Assembly (NCBI GenBank): GCA_017471175.1
Contig: JAFUVS010000013.1
Location: 53,347 to 117,346, forward strand
From: Paludibacteraceae bacterium
Lineage (GTDB): Bacteria > Bacteroidota > Bacteroidia > Bacteroidales > Paludibacteraceae
DNA length: 64,000 bases
Reading direction: 5' to 3'
Shown here piece after piece: positions 50,021 to 57,781 of the stretch; the stretch's first letter is position 1; every line of letters begins with the position of its first letter. The translations under genes were made by a program, and so were the position numbers. The notes under the pieces were generated by a model. It was not told the origin of the DNA. It was given only the letters and a program-made list of their open reading frames with translations, and made no database searches.

Positions 50021-51241
50021 ATGATGCAGCCTCTTCTGATTGACCGATTTGACTATCCCCTGACCGATGAGCGCATAGCCAAGTACCCTCTATCCGAGCG
50101 CGACCACAGCAAACTGCTCGTCTATCACAACGGTACCATCGAGGAAGACCATTTTTACCATATCGGTCAGTACATTGCCCCTCACTCGCTGTTGGTCTAT
50201 AACAACACCCGCGTCATACAAGCCCGCATCGTCTTTCATAAATCTTCCGGCGCGCGTATTGAAGTCTTTTGCCTCGAACCGATTGAACCACGTGATTATC
50301 AACTCTCTTTAAGTGGTACTCACGGCTGTACGTGGAAGTGTATGGTGGGCAATCTCAAGAAATGGAAACAAGGCGTACTGACCTTGCCTTTCACCATCAG
50401 CGATACCACCTGCACCTTGACGGCGGAACGTCTTTCCACGCAAGGCAACACCCATCATATACGCTTCTCTTGGGACGCACCTGACACCTCGTTCGCCGAG
50501 ATACTCAATCTGTTAGGTGAATTGCCCATACCGCCTTACCTTAATCGCGCCACCGAGGAAAGCGACAAACAGACCTATCAAACCGTCTATTCGCGCATAC
50601 AAGGCTCCGTGGCGGCACCCACTGCCGGTCTGCATTTCACAACCCCGCTCCTCGACAGCCTGCGTGCCGATGGAATCCAAATGGCAGAAGTAACACTTCA
50701 CGTCGGAGCAGGCACCTTCCAGCCCGTCAAAGTAGAGGATGCCAACCAACACGTGATGCACACCGAAATCATTGCCGTACCCATAGATACGCTGCGCACC
50801 TTACGACAGAACATAGGTCACATCGTAGCTGTCGGCACCACCTCTATGCGCACATTGGAGTCACTCTATTGGCTCGGACTACGCGTAATGAACGCACCTG
50901 ACGATGACATAGACATGCACGTGGAACAGTTCGAGCCCTATCAAACCGTCTGCAACGTCCCCACAGCAGACACCTTAGACGCGCTGATTGCCTATTTGGA
51001 GCGTACCGGGCAGAACACCCTTCACGCCGAGACGCAGATAATGATTCGCCCCGGATATATCTTCCGCTTGGTGGACCAACTCATTACCAATTTTCACCAA
51101 CCGCGTTCCACGCTCCTTCTCCTCGTCAGTGCCTTTGTCGGAGGCGATTGGCAAACGATTTACCGCTACGCGCTTTCGCACGACTTTCGCTTCCTCAGTT
51201 ATGGCGACAGTTCCATCTTGACGAGAGCCGAAACTCACTGA
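50021..51241 (+). CDS. queA: tRNA preQ1(34) S-adenosylmethionine ribosyltransferase-isomerase
   Basis: 406 aa from ATG 50021, 8 bases after manA (a second ATG at 50024). Conserved blocks: FDYPLTDERIAKYPLSERDH, LLVYNNTRVIQARI, LLGELPIPPYLNR, YQTVYSRIQGSVAAPTAGLH, TLHVGAGTFQPVK, VAVGTTSMRTLES and NFHQPRSTLLLLVSAF. It transfers the ribose of SAM to preQ1 in tRNA, giving epoxyqueuosine. No other queuosine gene is present in the window. A slightly extended insertion around 'NLHxx/ALRVMNAPDDDIDMH' (about 290-330) separates two of these blocks, a known variable region. Confidence 0.94.
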   Translation: MMQPLLIDRFDYPLTDERIAKYPLSERDHSKLLVYHNGTIEEDHFYHIGQYIAPHSLLVYNNTRVIQARIVFHKSSGARIEVFCLEPIEPRDYQLSLSGTHGCTWKCMVGNLKKWKQGVLTLPFTISDTTCTLTAERLSTQGNTHHIRFSWDAPDTSFAEILNLLGELPIPPYLNRATEESDKQTYQTVYSRIQGSVAAPTAGLHFTTPLLDSLRADGIQMAEVTLHVGAGTFQPVKVEDANQHVMHTEIIAVPIDTLRTLRQNIGHIVAVGTTSMRTLESLYWLGLRVMNAPDDDIDMHVEQFEPYQTVCNVPTADTLDALIAYLERTGQNTLHAETQIMIRPGYIFRLVDQLITNFHQPRSTLLLLVSAFVGGDWQTIYRYALSHDFRFLSYGDSSILTRAETH

Positions 51242-51259
51242 TTTAATTTATTTTCCCCC

Positions 51260-52042
51260 ATGATTGATACCCACTGTCATTTGGATGACGAACTGTATGC
51301 CGCTGATTTTGATAGTGTTCTGTCAGCGCAGAAAGCCGCAGGTGTGGAGCGTATTCTCGTCCCGGGCGTGGATGCCGCTAATATAGATGCTGTCTTACGC
51401 GTTTGCAACCGAAGCAACGGCTACCTTCTGCCCGCTATCGGACTGCACCCCGAAAATGTGCAAGACGACTGGAAAGAGCAGTTAGACACCATTCACAGCC
51501 GCTTGTTTGCGGACTCTTCACCCTATATCGCCGTCGGTGAAATAGGTTTGGACTACCATTTCGACACCACCTTCAAGGCTGAACAGATACAGGCATTTCG
51601 CCTCCAACTCCTTTGGGCGCAGGAGAAGAACCTCCCCGTGATGATTCATAGCCGCGAAGCCACAGAGGACTGCCTCAGCACGATTCGCCAAGTCAATGCA
51701 CAAAGTCCGTCCCCCTTGCGTGGCGTGATGCACTGCTTCAGCGGTAGCCGCGAAACAGCACAGCAGATCATAGATATGGGTCTCTATCTCGGCATCGGGG
51801 GTGTTATCACCTTTAAGAACTGCCGCCTCAAGGACAACCTGCAAGGCATCCCGTTGGAGCGGTTAGTCTTGGAAACAGACGCACCCTATATGACACCCGT
51901 TCCCTTCCGTGGTAAGCGCAACGAGAGCCGCTTTATGACCTACGTAATAGATGTCTTGAGCCAGGTCTATGGTCTCCCCGCCGAAGAAATTGACAGGCAA
52001 ACTACCCGCAACGCCCAAGCCCTCTTCACCCTGTCCGCGTAA
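51260..52042 (+). CDS. tatD: TatD-family metal-dependent DNase
   Basis: 260 aa. TIM-barrel amidohydrolase-like nuclease: MIDTHCHLDDELYAADFD (metal His pair), PAIGLHPENV, VGEIGLDYHFDTT (Glu), LPVMIHSREATEDC (His), MHCFSGSRETAQ (His) and LVLETDAPYMTP (Asp) give the full metal site. TatD enzymes are 3'-5' exonucleases implicated in DNA repair and degradation. Last gene of the galE-manA-queA run. It does not depend on the Tat system despite the name. Confidence 0.94.
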   Translation: MIDTHCHLDDELYAADFDSVLSAQKAAGVERILVPGVDAANIDAVLRVCNRSNGYLLPAIGLHPENVQDDWKEQLDTIHSRLFADSSPYIAVGEIGLDYHFDTTFKAEQIQAFRLQLLWAQEKNLPVMIHSREATEDCLSTIRQVNAQSPSPLRGVMHCFSGSRETAQQIIDMGLYLGIGGVITFKNCRLKDNLQGIPLERLVLETDAPYMTPVPFRGKRNESRFMTYVIDVLSQVYGLPAEEIDRQTTRNAQALFTLSA

Positions 52043-52088
52043 GTCCTTCTTATCCTCTTTCCTTCTTCCCTACCAACCCGATGCTGCC

Positions 52089-52110
52089 TCTATATTATAC
52101 CGTATATAGA
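52089..52110. other. Small hairpin after tatD
   Basis: TCTATAT (52089-52095) and ATATAGA (52104-52110), perfect 7-bp arms, no T-run; it abuts the 11-bp tandem repeats. Confidence 0.4.
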
Positions 52111-52164
52111 GCGGGTGATTAGCGGGTGATTAGCGCGTTATTCACGGGTCATTAGCCCATTATT
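52110..52164 (+). repeat. Five tandem 11-bp repeats
   Basis: AGCGGGTGATT, AGCGGGTGATT, AGCGCGTTATT, CACGGGTCATT and AGCCCATTATT in direct succession between the convergent tatD and tdh genes. The first two units are identical; later ones drift. Confidence 0.8.
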
Positions 52165-52191
52165 CCCGAATGTACATACATAAAAAAGAAA

Positions 52192-52218
52192 TTGCTTATC
52201 GAAACAACCGATAAGCAA
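52192..52218. terminator. Terminator shared by tdh and tatD
   Basis: TTGCTTATCG (52192-52201) and CGATAAGCAA (52209-52218); T-rich on both sides, the better run (TTTCTTTTTT) being on the minus strand for tdh. Confidence 0.75.
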
Positions 52219-52241
52219 CCTCTCTTTCTTTTACATGTTAA

Positions 52242-53264
52242 TTACCACTCCAACATCACTTTACCGCACTGTCCGCTTACCATCACATCGAAACCTTTCT
52301 GGAAGTCATCGAACTTGAAGCGGTGGGTAATAACAGGACTCAGATCCAGTCCGCCAAGTATCATCTGCTCCATCTGATACCAAGTCTCCCACATACGTCT
52401 TCCCGTAATACCTTTGATAGTCAGCGCATTGAAAATCACATCGCTCCAGTTCACTTTCGTGTCCGAAGGCAGAATACCTAATTGGGCAATGTTCGAGCCT
52501 TTGTACATGTGCTCAATCATATCGTTGAACGCACTCGGCGCACCCGACATCTCCAATCCTACATCAAAGCCGCGGATACCCAACTGCTCCATCGCACCCT
52601 GTATCGTCTCGCCCTTCGAGCCGTCCACCGTCATCGTCGCACCCATACGCTTGGCTATATCCAAACGAAGCGGATTAAAGTCGGTAACCACGATGTTCTT
52701 CGCTCCGGCGTAGCGGCAGATTCCTGCTGCCATCGTACCTATCAGTCCGGCACCCGTAATCAGCACATCCTCACCCAAAAGCGGGAAAGCCAAAGCCGTA
52801 TGCGTTGCGTTTCCGAACGGATCCATAATTGCCGCAAAATCGTCAGGTATCTCATCGCGCAACTTAACGATATTCGACTCCGGAATGCTCACAAATTCAG
52901 CAAAAGCACCATCGCGCGTGATTCCGACGCTCACCGTGTTCTCGCATACGTGACCCATTCCGCGACGGCAGTTACGGCACTGACCGCACACGATATGTCC
53001 CTCGGCGGTAACGCGGTCGCCCACCTTGATGTTGCGCACCCCATCACCTATCTCAGCCACTACACCGACGAACTCATGTCCCTGTATATAAGGCGGATTG
53101 CAGTGCTGCTGCGACCACTCGTCCCACTTGTACATGTGCAAGTCCGTTCCGCATATCGCTGCCTTTTTCACCTTGATTAACACATCGTTCACACCTACTT
53201 GAGGCATGGGCACTTCTTCCATCCAGATGCCGTATTCCGGCTTTCTTTTTACTAATGCTTTCAT
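52242..53264 (-). CDS. tdh: L-threonine 3-dehydrogenase
   Basis: 340 aa from ATG 53264, the usual length; a longer reading to 53300 runs into the promoter. Zinc medium-chain dehydrogenase: AAICGTDLHMYKWDEWS (catalytic zinc Cys), GHEFVGVV, CGQCRNCRRGMGHVC (structural zinc, four Cys), VLITGAGLIGTMAAG (NAD+ loop) and IKGITGRRMWETWYQM. It oxidises threonine to 2-amino-3-ketobutyrate, leading to glycine. The partner kbl is not adjacent. Threonine-type residues (HMYKWDEW) favour Tdh over sorbitol dehydrogenases. Confidence 0.94.
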   Translation of the reverse strand: MKALVKRKPEYGIWMEEVPMPQVGVNDVLIKVKKAAICGTDLHMYKWDEWSQQHCNPPYIQGHEFVGVVAEIGDGVRNIKVGDRVTAEGHIVCGQCRNCRRGMGHVCENTVSVGITRDGAFAEFVSIPESNIVKLRDEIPDDFAAIMDPFGNATHTALAFPLLGEDVLITGAGLIGTMAAGICRYAGAKNIVVTDFNPLRLDIAKRMGATMTVDGSKGETIQGAMEQLGIRGFDVGLEMSGAPSAFNDMIEHMYKGSNIAQLGILPSDTKVNWSDVIFNALTIKGITGRRMWETWYQMEQMILGGLDLSPVITHRFKFDDFQKGFDVMVSGQCGKVMLEW

Positions 53265-53297
53265 TGTGTTAGAATTTTTTAATTCTGAAATGACGTG

Positions 53298-53328
53298 CAA
53301 AAATACTTTCTTTTTGATACCCTAACAA
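53298..53328 (-). promoter_or_regulatory. Promoter of tdh
   Basis: Minus-strand TATTTTTG (53305-53298) with TTG (53328-53326) 20 bases upstream, 33 bases before ATG 53264. Confidence 0.75.
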
Positions 53329-53380
53329 GAAAATCGAAAACAAAAACGCTTTTTTCACGCCAAATCCCTATTTTTTGGGA

Positions 53381-53411
53381 TTGTGGCAGCGGTTTGGACA
53401 CCGTACTTTTG
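53381..53411 (+). promoter_or_regulatory. Promoter of the candidate small RNA
   Basis: TTG (53381-53383), 20 bases, TACTTTTG (53404-53411), pointing into a gene-free stretch. Confidence 0.7.
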
Positions 53412-53417
53412 CAGCGT

Positions 53418-53532
53418 TTTAAGAAAGTGAGTAAATTAAGTTTGTGAGTTTTTATGTAGCCCTACGGAGTCGGCTTTGCTCCAACGGGTAAAAAGAACTG
53501 CCTGACCGCGCAAGCGGAAGGCAGTTTTTTTT
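53418..53532 (+). ncRNA. Candidate ~115-nt small RNA with two hairpins
   Basis: Between tdh and a convergent lipoprotein gene, a good promoter drives a stretch with no plausible reading frame that ends in a terminator. Hairpin 1 pairs CCCTACGGAG (53460-53469) with CTCCAACGGG (53479-53488, two mismatched bases). Hairpin 2 is the terminator: AACTGCCT (53496-53503) with AGGCAGTT (53519-53526), an inner CGC/GCG, and eight T. The 5' start is placed about 7 bases after the -7 box. It lacks the GGAA-loop motif of SRP RNA and any tmRNA or RNase P signature. Function unknown. Confidence 0.55.
53496..53532 (+). terminator. Terminator of the candidate small RNA
   Basis: 8-bp arms AACTGCCT/AGGCAGTT with T8 at 53525-53532. 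Confidence 0.8.
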
Positions 53533-53543
53533 ATCGGAGGCAG

Positions 53544-54329
53544 TCAAAACCGCTCGGGACTTACCCAACGGGTAATGAAGTTCTGCGTCTCGTAACGTAC
53601 TTCAATATCACCGCCGTTGTTCATATACAGCACAAGAGATGTCTCTTTCGGATGACCGGTTGCCTCGCTGTTCGTATAATGTTCGTGGGCTGAATCAAGA
53701 ACATCCTTATCGGCATAACGCTGATAATCCGACCAAAAAACATTTCGTTTCTTTTGGGAATAGATATCTCGTATTTCTTCATATTCCTCCTTTGTAATAG
53801 TGCCGTTTTTATACTCCGTTTCCGCTTGTTTCAGTTGTTCGTCTATCAGACTGCCTTCGTGGTACGAATAGGATTCAATAGGGTTTCCGAACATCGGATC
53901 CTCCGAAATTTCAATGGAAATGCTTCCTTGCCACAATTCAATGGCGGAAAATGTGGACTGCGCCGTATAGTGCGACCATTTGCCGTATAGGTCGCTTGCG
54001 CTTTTCCGCGTCTGGCTGCGGTGCGTTGCGTACACTTGATGGACAGTATCATTCCCGATTCCGCAAACAAGCAGTTCGGCGGCATCGTAAGAGAACTCTT
54101 TCAAAGTCAAGTCACGTGAAAAAACATATTCGACCTGATTGGTTGCAACGTTACCGAACATAAAACGTTGTGATTCAAGATACTGCTTTGCGTTTTGATA
54201 CGTCATTCCAAGCAAATGTTCCGCCACTTCAGGGATGTTCTCATCCTGTGTTAAGGTAACAGGATCCACCTTTTTGCACGCCGTAAAAACCACTACGGCA
54301 AGCAAGATAATAAACATCTTTGCTTTCAT
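53544..54329 (-). CDS. Lipoprotein of unknown function, 261 aa
   Basis: The signal MKAKMFIILLAVVVFTACKK places the lipidated Cys at residue 18, so it is a periplasmic or surface lipoprotein. The mature part has no motif I know. It is mixed alpha/beta with a charged helical middle (EQLKQAETEYKNGTITKEEY, EIRDIYSQKKR) that reads like a short coiled coil, and a beta-rich end (GGDIEVRYETQNFITRWVSP). Minus-strand TACCTTTG at 54403-54396 stands 67 bases upstream. It is monocistronic and convergent with the candidate small RNA, whose terminator ends 12 bases away. Confidence 0.75.
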   Translation of the reverse strand: MKAKMFIILLAVVVFTACKKVDPVTLTQDENIPEVAEHLLGMTYQNAKQYLESQRFMFGNVATNQVEYVFSRDLTLKEFSYDAAELLVCGIGNDTVHQVYATHRSQTRKSASDLYGKWSHYTAQSTFSAIELWQGSISIEISEDPMFGNPIESYSYHEGSLIDEQLKQAETEYKNGTITKEEYEEIRDIYSQKKRNVFWSDYQRYADKDVLDSAHEHYTNSEATGHPKETSLVLYMNNGGDIEVRYETQNFITRWVSPERF

Positions 54330-54498
54330 TTTTTACCCACTCCTCTATTTTTATTTTATCATAAATACTGCAAATTAACTGCCATTTTGTCGCTGCAAAG
54401 GTAAAACGTTTTTTTAGTAATAAAAAATCAGTATTTGACGTACAGAAAATATATTTTTCGTGTATTTAGTGTACACCATCTGTTGAAAACGCGGATTA

Positions 54499-54732
54499 TC
54501 ATTCAACCTTCGTACCATTCTCATTATACGTGTTCCCGTTCTTGCGAATGCGGAGCATACCGTTCTCAAAGGTCTTCTGCGGTCGTGGTTCAAACAGCAG
54601 CGGATTGTCACCGGGCAGAAAGACGGCTCCAGAAATTTCTACGAGTTGAATTTCCACCTCTGTCTGGTCTGCGACCAATGCCGGTGCAACGAATGCGATG
54701 CACAGCATAAAAATAAGATTTTTAATCTTCAT
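54499..54732 (-). CDS. 77-aa secreted protein with the short C-terminal NGNTYN module
   Basis: ATG 54732 is preferred to the in-frame TTG two codons earlier. A signal peptide (MKIKNLIFMLCIAFVAPALV, cut near ADQ) leaves a mature part of about 55 residues (EVEIQLVEISGAVFLPGDNP). The end reads FENGMLRIRKNGNTYNENGT then KVE, the same pattern as the C-termini of the LRR protein at 2640 and of two decayed genes (xxNGxxYIxRNGKTYNAQGQ). So almost the whole mature protein is this module plus one beta-rich stretch. Its promoter has TAATTTTG at 54817-54810 with TTTG 21 bases upstream. Function unknown. Confidence 0.7.
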   Translation of the reverse strand: MKIKNLIFMLCIAFVAPALVADQTEVEIQLVEISGAVFLPGDNPLLFEPRPQKTFENGMLRIRKNGNTYNENGTKVE

Positions 54733-54809
54733 AAACAATAAGTTTTCCGTTAAATTTTTGTGCTGTTATATGCAATAATATGCACGAATTATTGCGAACT
54801 CTTTGCGCG

Positions 54810-54842
54810 CAAAATTACTTCAAACCTATTGCTTGGCTCAAA
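54810..54842 (-). promoter_or_regulatory. Promoter of the 77-aa secreted protein
   Basis: Minus-strand TAATTTTG (54817-54810) and TTTG (54842-54839), 21 bases apart. Confidence 0.65.
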
Positions 54843-54873
54843 AAAAGTGTGGATATTTTAAAATCGTAAAATA

Positions 54874-56469
54874 TTACAAACCAGCTATTTGATTTTTTGG
54901 TGTGTGGATATTTTCGTCCCAGTTACCGGAAATAGACTCTCCGACTGCCAAAGAAAACAGATAGGTGCGCAAATCTTTGGATGATATACCCAGTTTTTTT
55001 GCAATACGTTGTTTGTAGTTTCTTATTCCGCTTTCTGCATAACAAATCAGACGTGCAATCTGCCTATTGTCAAAACACCCTGTCATAACCAATATACATA
55101 GTCTTATTTCCTTTTCACTTAAAACTTTCTTTGCTTTAAGTTTGTCGGCTATCATAAAGAAGTGCCTGTTCGCCGTCTCACAGAATCGGTCATAATCATC
55201 CCATTCTGTTTCCTTTTGCCAGTTTTCTGATTTCATCAAGGTGTTTATGTTCCGTTCCAATTCTTGAATGATACTGTTCTTATGTTTGTTGTATTCGCTA
55301 TTCAAAATTTCCGTTTTTTCTTTTATTCGTATGTATTGCGAGATTATGACTTGTTGGTCTTCCTTAAGTTGCAAACGTTGTTTTTCTATATCTTTGGCTG
55401 ATTTTGCGTGTTTTTTCCTTATAATAATAGCAGCAACAAGCCACACAACAATGATGAAGAACAAGAAGAGAAGCAGATAAATATGATTTACAAAATAGGG
55501 TTTTCTATCCATATCTTGCCGGAGCAACATAACGGCAACAGCCAACTGTTTCTTTTCAGGTTTGATATTGTAGTTGTTTATGTCCGCTCTTTCCGAAGTC
55601 TGCTTCAGAACTTCCTGCTTGTCAATAGAAGGGTCGTAATTGGATGTGATATAGAGCATATTGTATTTGTCCACATCAGATGCATCCGGCATTTGCATAA
55701 CGTGCCTTGCATAATAAAGGGCGGAATCATTTTGTCCCAGTTCCCAGAATGCCTGTGCTTTGAGGACATAAGTTACAGCATAGGTATAACTGTTTTTGTG
55801 CAATATGTTTACACAATGTATCACCGAGTCATACTGCTCCGAGTGCATGTACATTCTTGCCTTTGTCTCCCAAATTTTGGTAAGCACCTCTGTTGATGTA
55901 CATTCCTGTTCGATCTGACCTAACAAGGAGCATGTTTCCGTTTTCTTTTTCTGTTCCGCCAGTTCGTATGCCATTGCATTTAATGCGAAATAATACATTG
56001 TCGTGTCTTTGGCGGCCATGAATTGTTCTGCACACATCTCATACATTTGGTATGCCAATTCAAATTCACTTGATTTTTGACACAGTGATCCCATATTGCT
56101 GTACACTCTTCCTAAGATGTCGTGTCTTTGAGTTTCCGTATGTACAGCGTTGATGAATGTCTGCATGGCGGCGGTGTAGTTGTTCCGTTTACGGAGAAGG
56201 CATCCGTAGTAATAGCAAGCGCGCACGTAGTCGTCCGCATGGCGGCGTTGGTGACTGCCGAGAGCAGTGACTGCACGGGCAAGGGCTATACTGTCGTCAA
56301 TCAGTACCCCCTGTGCGCGCAGGCTGTCGGCAGTGCGGAGCACGGAGCATGCCTCCGCCACCTGCTGCTTATCGTCTGTCACCGTCCCGCAGGACATACA
56401 AGCTACCGCCACCAAAACAAGCGGCAACACTACGCCTGACAATCTCCTTATTTTCCGTCTTACGTCCAT
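54874..56469 (-). CDS. TPR - membrane helix - HTH sensory regulator
   Basis: 531 aa. A lipoprotein-like or signal-anchor N-terminus (VVLPLVLVAVACMSCG) is followed by periplasmic TPR units (about 60-310: ACYYYGCLLRKRNNYTAAMQ, MYEMCAEQFMAAKD, LKAQAFWELGQNDSALYY), one membrane helix (about 327-349, YLLLFLFFIIVVWLVAAIII), a cytoplasmic coiled coil (about 350-415) and a LuxR-like helix-turn-helix at the end (LSEKEIRLCILVMTGCFDNR, ARLICYAESGIRNYKQRIAK). This one-piece design, sensing outside and binding DNA inside, is frequent in Bacteroidales. The target may be its neighbours, but no shared sites were seen. The -7 box is only 7 bases from the ATG. Confidence 0.85.
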   Translation of the reverse strand: MDVRRKIRRLSGVVLPLVLVAVACMSCGTVTDDKQQVAEACSVLRTADSLRAQGVLIDDSIALARAVTALGSHQRRHADDYVRACYYYGCLLRKRNNYTAAMQTFINAVHTETQRHDILGRVYSNMGSLCQKSSEFELAYQMYEMCAEQFMAAKDTTMYYFALNAMAYELAEQKKKTETCSLLGQIEQECTSTEVLTKIWETKARMYMHSEQYDSVIHCVNILHKNSYTYAVTYVLKAQAFWELGQNDSALYYARHVMQMPDASDVDKYNMLYITSNYDPSIDKQEVLKQTSERADINNYNIKPEKKQLAVAVMLLRQDMDRKPYFVNHIYLLLFLFFIIVVWLVAAIIIRKKHAKSAKDIEKQRLQLKEDQQVIISQYIRIKEKTEILNSEYNKHKNSIIQELERNINTLMKSENWQKETEWDDYDRFCETANRHFFMIADKLKAKKVLSEKEIRLCILVMTGCFDNRQIARLICYAESGIRNYKQRIAKKLGISSKDLRTYLFSLAVGESISGNWDENIHTPKNQIAGL

Positions 56470-56476
56470 CGTGCAG

Positions 56477-56508
56477 CAAAGGTACGTCTATTTTTCGCAT
56501 ATAAGCAA
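56477..56508 (-). promoter_or_regulatory. Promoter of the TPR-HTH regulator
   Basis: Minus-strand TACCTTTG (56484-56477) and TTG (56508-56506) 21 bases apart. The expected start of transcription coincides with ATG 56469, which hints at a leaderless message. Confidence 0.7.
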
Positions 56509-56551
56509 GAGTAACAGGATTTTTTGATTGATTGTCATCTGAAAATAGTAT

Positions 56552-56580
56552 AAAAAAAGATGTGCCATTGTAGGCACATC
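56552..56580 (-). terminator. Terminator of the 56616 outer-membrane protein gene
   Basis: GATGTGCC (56559-56566) and GGCACATC (56573-56580), followed on the minus strand by TTTTTTTATAC; the same core as the hairpin at 8469-8497. Confidence 0.75.
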
Positions 56581-56615
56581 CTCTTGTCTGTCCGTTCTAA
56601 AAAACCGCATGTCGG

Positions 56616-57113
56616 TTAAAACAGGTAGCGAACACCTAATGAAATCGGTCCCCACAAGCCGTGATTATTGAATCCGTAGCCATCTGCTGTACTGCGAATA
56701 CCCAAGCTCGGACGCCAGTCTAACGACAACTGGAACGGGAACCAGAAATCGTACTCAAAACCGATATGTCCGGCTACGCCGGCATAGAACCAGTCTTTCG
56801 CATCTTTCGCCCATACGAAGCCGGCACTGCCGCCGACACCCATATACCAGTGCCACTCTCCCTGCTCATTCCATGGGAAAGTCGCTCCGAACGGATCAAT
56901 CCAGTCGTAAGTAACATGACCGCCGACACCGAAATTGCTGCCGAACGGCAAAATCACATTGGCTGCCACGTCCAACATATTGTCATCTCCGAACCCGTGT
57001 TGGTATGAGAACGACGACCATGGACCGAGGTTAATACCGATTGCGCGCGGCTGAGCAAAAGAAATTACTGTGCTGCACAGCACAACCGCTGCTACTAAAA
57101 TACTCTTTTTCAT
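56616..57113 (-). CDS. Small outer-membrane beta-barrel protein
   Basis: 165 aa from ATG 57113. Signal peptide (SILVAAVVLCSTVISFAQ), then alternating strands rich in Gly and aromatic residues (LGPWSSFSYQHGFG, GVGGHVTYDWIDPFG, WYMGVGGSAGFVWA, FYAGVAGHIGFEYDFWFPFQ), ending with the C-terminal Phe typical of barrel assembly (ISLGVRYLF). An eight-stranded OmpX/OmpW-like barrel is the likely fold. No partner gene is apparent, since the upstream 57120-57308 stretch contains only the terminator of the ExbD operon. Confidence 0.8.
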   Translation of the reverse strand: MKKSILVAAVVLCSTVISFAQPRAIGINLGPWSSFSYQHGFGDDNMLDVAANVILPFGSNFGVGGHVTYDWIDPFGATFPWNEQGEWHWYMGVGGSAGFVWAKDAKDWFYAGVAGHIGFEYDFWFPFQLSLDWRPSLGIRSTADGYGFNNHGLWGPISLGVRYLF

Positions 57114-57236
57114 AATCAAGTCTCTGTTTGTTGTTATTTAATTGTATGTTTTTAACTGTTTAACGTATAAACTTACTAATTCATGTCTTTCCATTTACAT
57201 GGAATCCCATTCAATATCCTAAATATAACTCCGCAA

Positions 57237-57272
57237 AAAAGAGGCTGCTAACGGGGTATTGCAGCCTCTTTT
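57237..57272. terminator. Terminator of the ExbB-ExbD operon
   Basis: Perfect 12-bp arms AAAAGAGGCTGC (57237-57248) and GCAGCCTCTTTT (57261-57272), T-run on both strands. Confidence 0.85.
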
Positions 57273-57308
57273 ATTGCTTTTATAGTTATCCTCGTTATTC
57301 TATACGGA

Positions 57309-57779
57309 CTAATAGTTCGTGCGCTGCGTGGCAGCATAACTAATCTTAAGTGCGTAAGCGCGACGCAATTCCTGCTTAATGTCCGAGATAACTCCCATAC
57401 GCGTTTCTTTATCAGCCTTAATCGAAACGGTCATCAGACCCTGATCCTGCTCGTTCATAGCCGAACGCTCGTTGATGATAAAGTCGCCTATCTCACTCTT
57501 ATCCGCAAAAGCATCGTCCAACTGAATACGGGTCTCCGCACCATACTGCTTGCGGAACTCGGCGGTCGGAGTACCTACATAGATGTAACGTACTAACGAC
57601 TTCTTCTCTAATTTGGTCAGTTCCGTAGCGGTAGGAGTAGTAAAACTAACCTTATACGTAACCTCCTTCATTGACGTAACCGACATAAAGAAGAAGAGCA
57701 ACATAAAGATAATATCAGGCAGCGAACTGGTGTTCAGAGCCGGCATCTCGCGCTTGTTGTTTCTACGTATCTTAGCCAT
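57309..57779 (-). CDS. ExbD/TolR-family protein (second)
   Basis: 156 aa. After a basic N-terminus (MAKIRRNNKREMPALNTSSL) comes the single membrane helix of the family (about 20-40, LPDIIFMLLFFFMSVTSM) with the conserved Asp23 that carries protons. The periplasmic part (about 45-156) contains RYIYVGTP and ends DIKQELRRAYALKISYAA. It works with an ExbB/TolQ channel to convert proton motive force into movement of a TonB-like or gliding apparatus. Two bases separate it from the preceding ExbD gene; a TonB gene is not present in the window. Confidence 0.9.
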   Translation of the reverse strand: MAKIRRNNKREMPALNTSSLPDIIFMLLFFFMSVTSMKEVTYKVSFTTPTATELTKLEKKSLVRYIYVGTPTAEFRKQYGAETRIQLDDAFADKSEIGDFIINERSAMNEQDQGLMTVSIKADKETRMGVISDIKQELRRAYALKISYAATQRTNY

Positions 57780-57781
57780 TG

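Noticed and set aside
53418-53532. Candidate small RNA as SRP (4.5S) RNA
   Set aside because: The conserved GGAA-tetraloop stem with flanking CAGG and AGCAG bases is not present.
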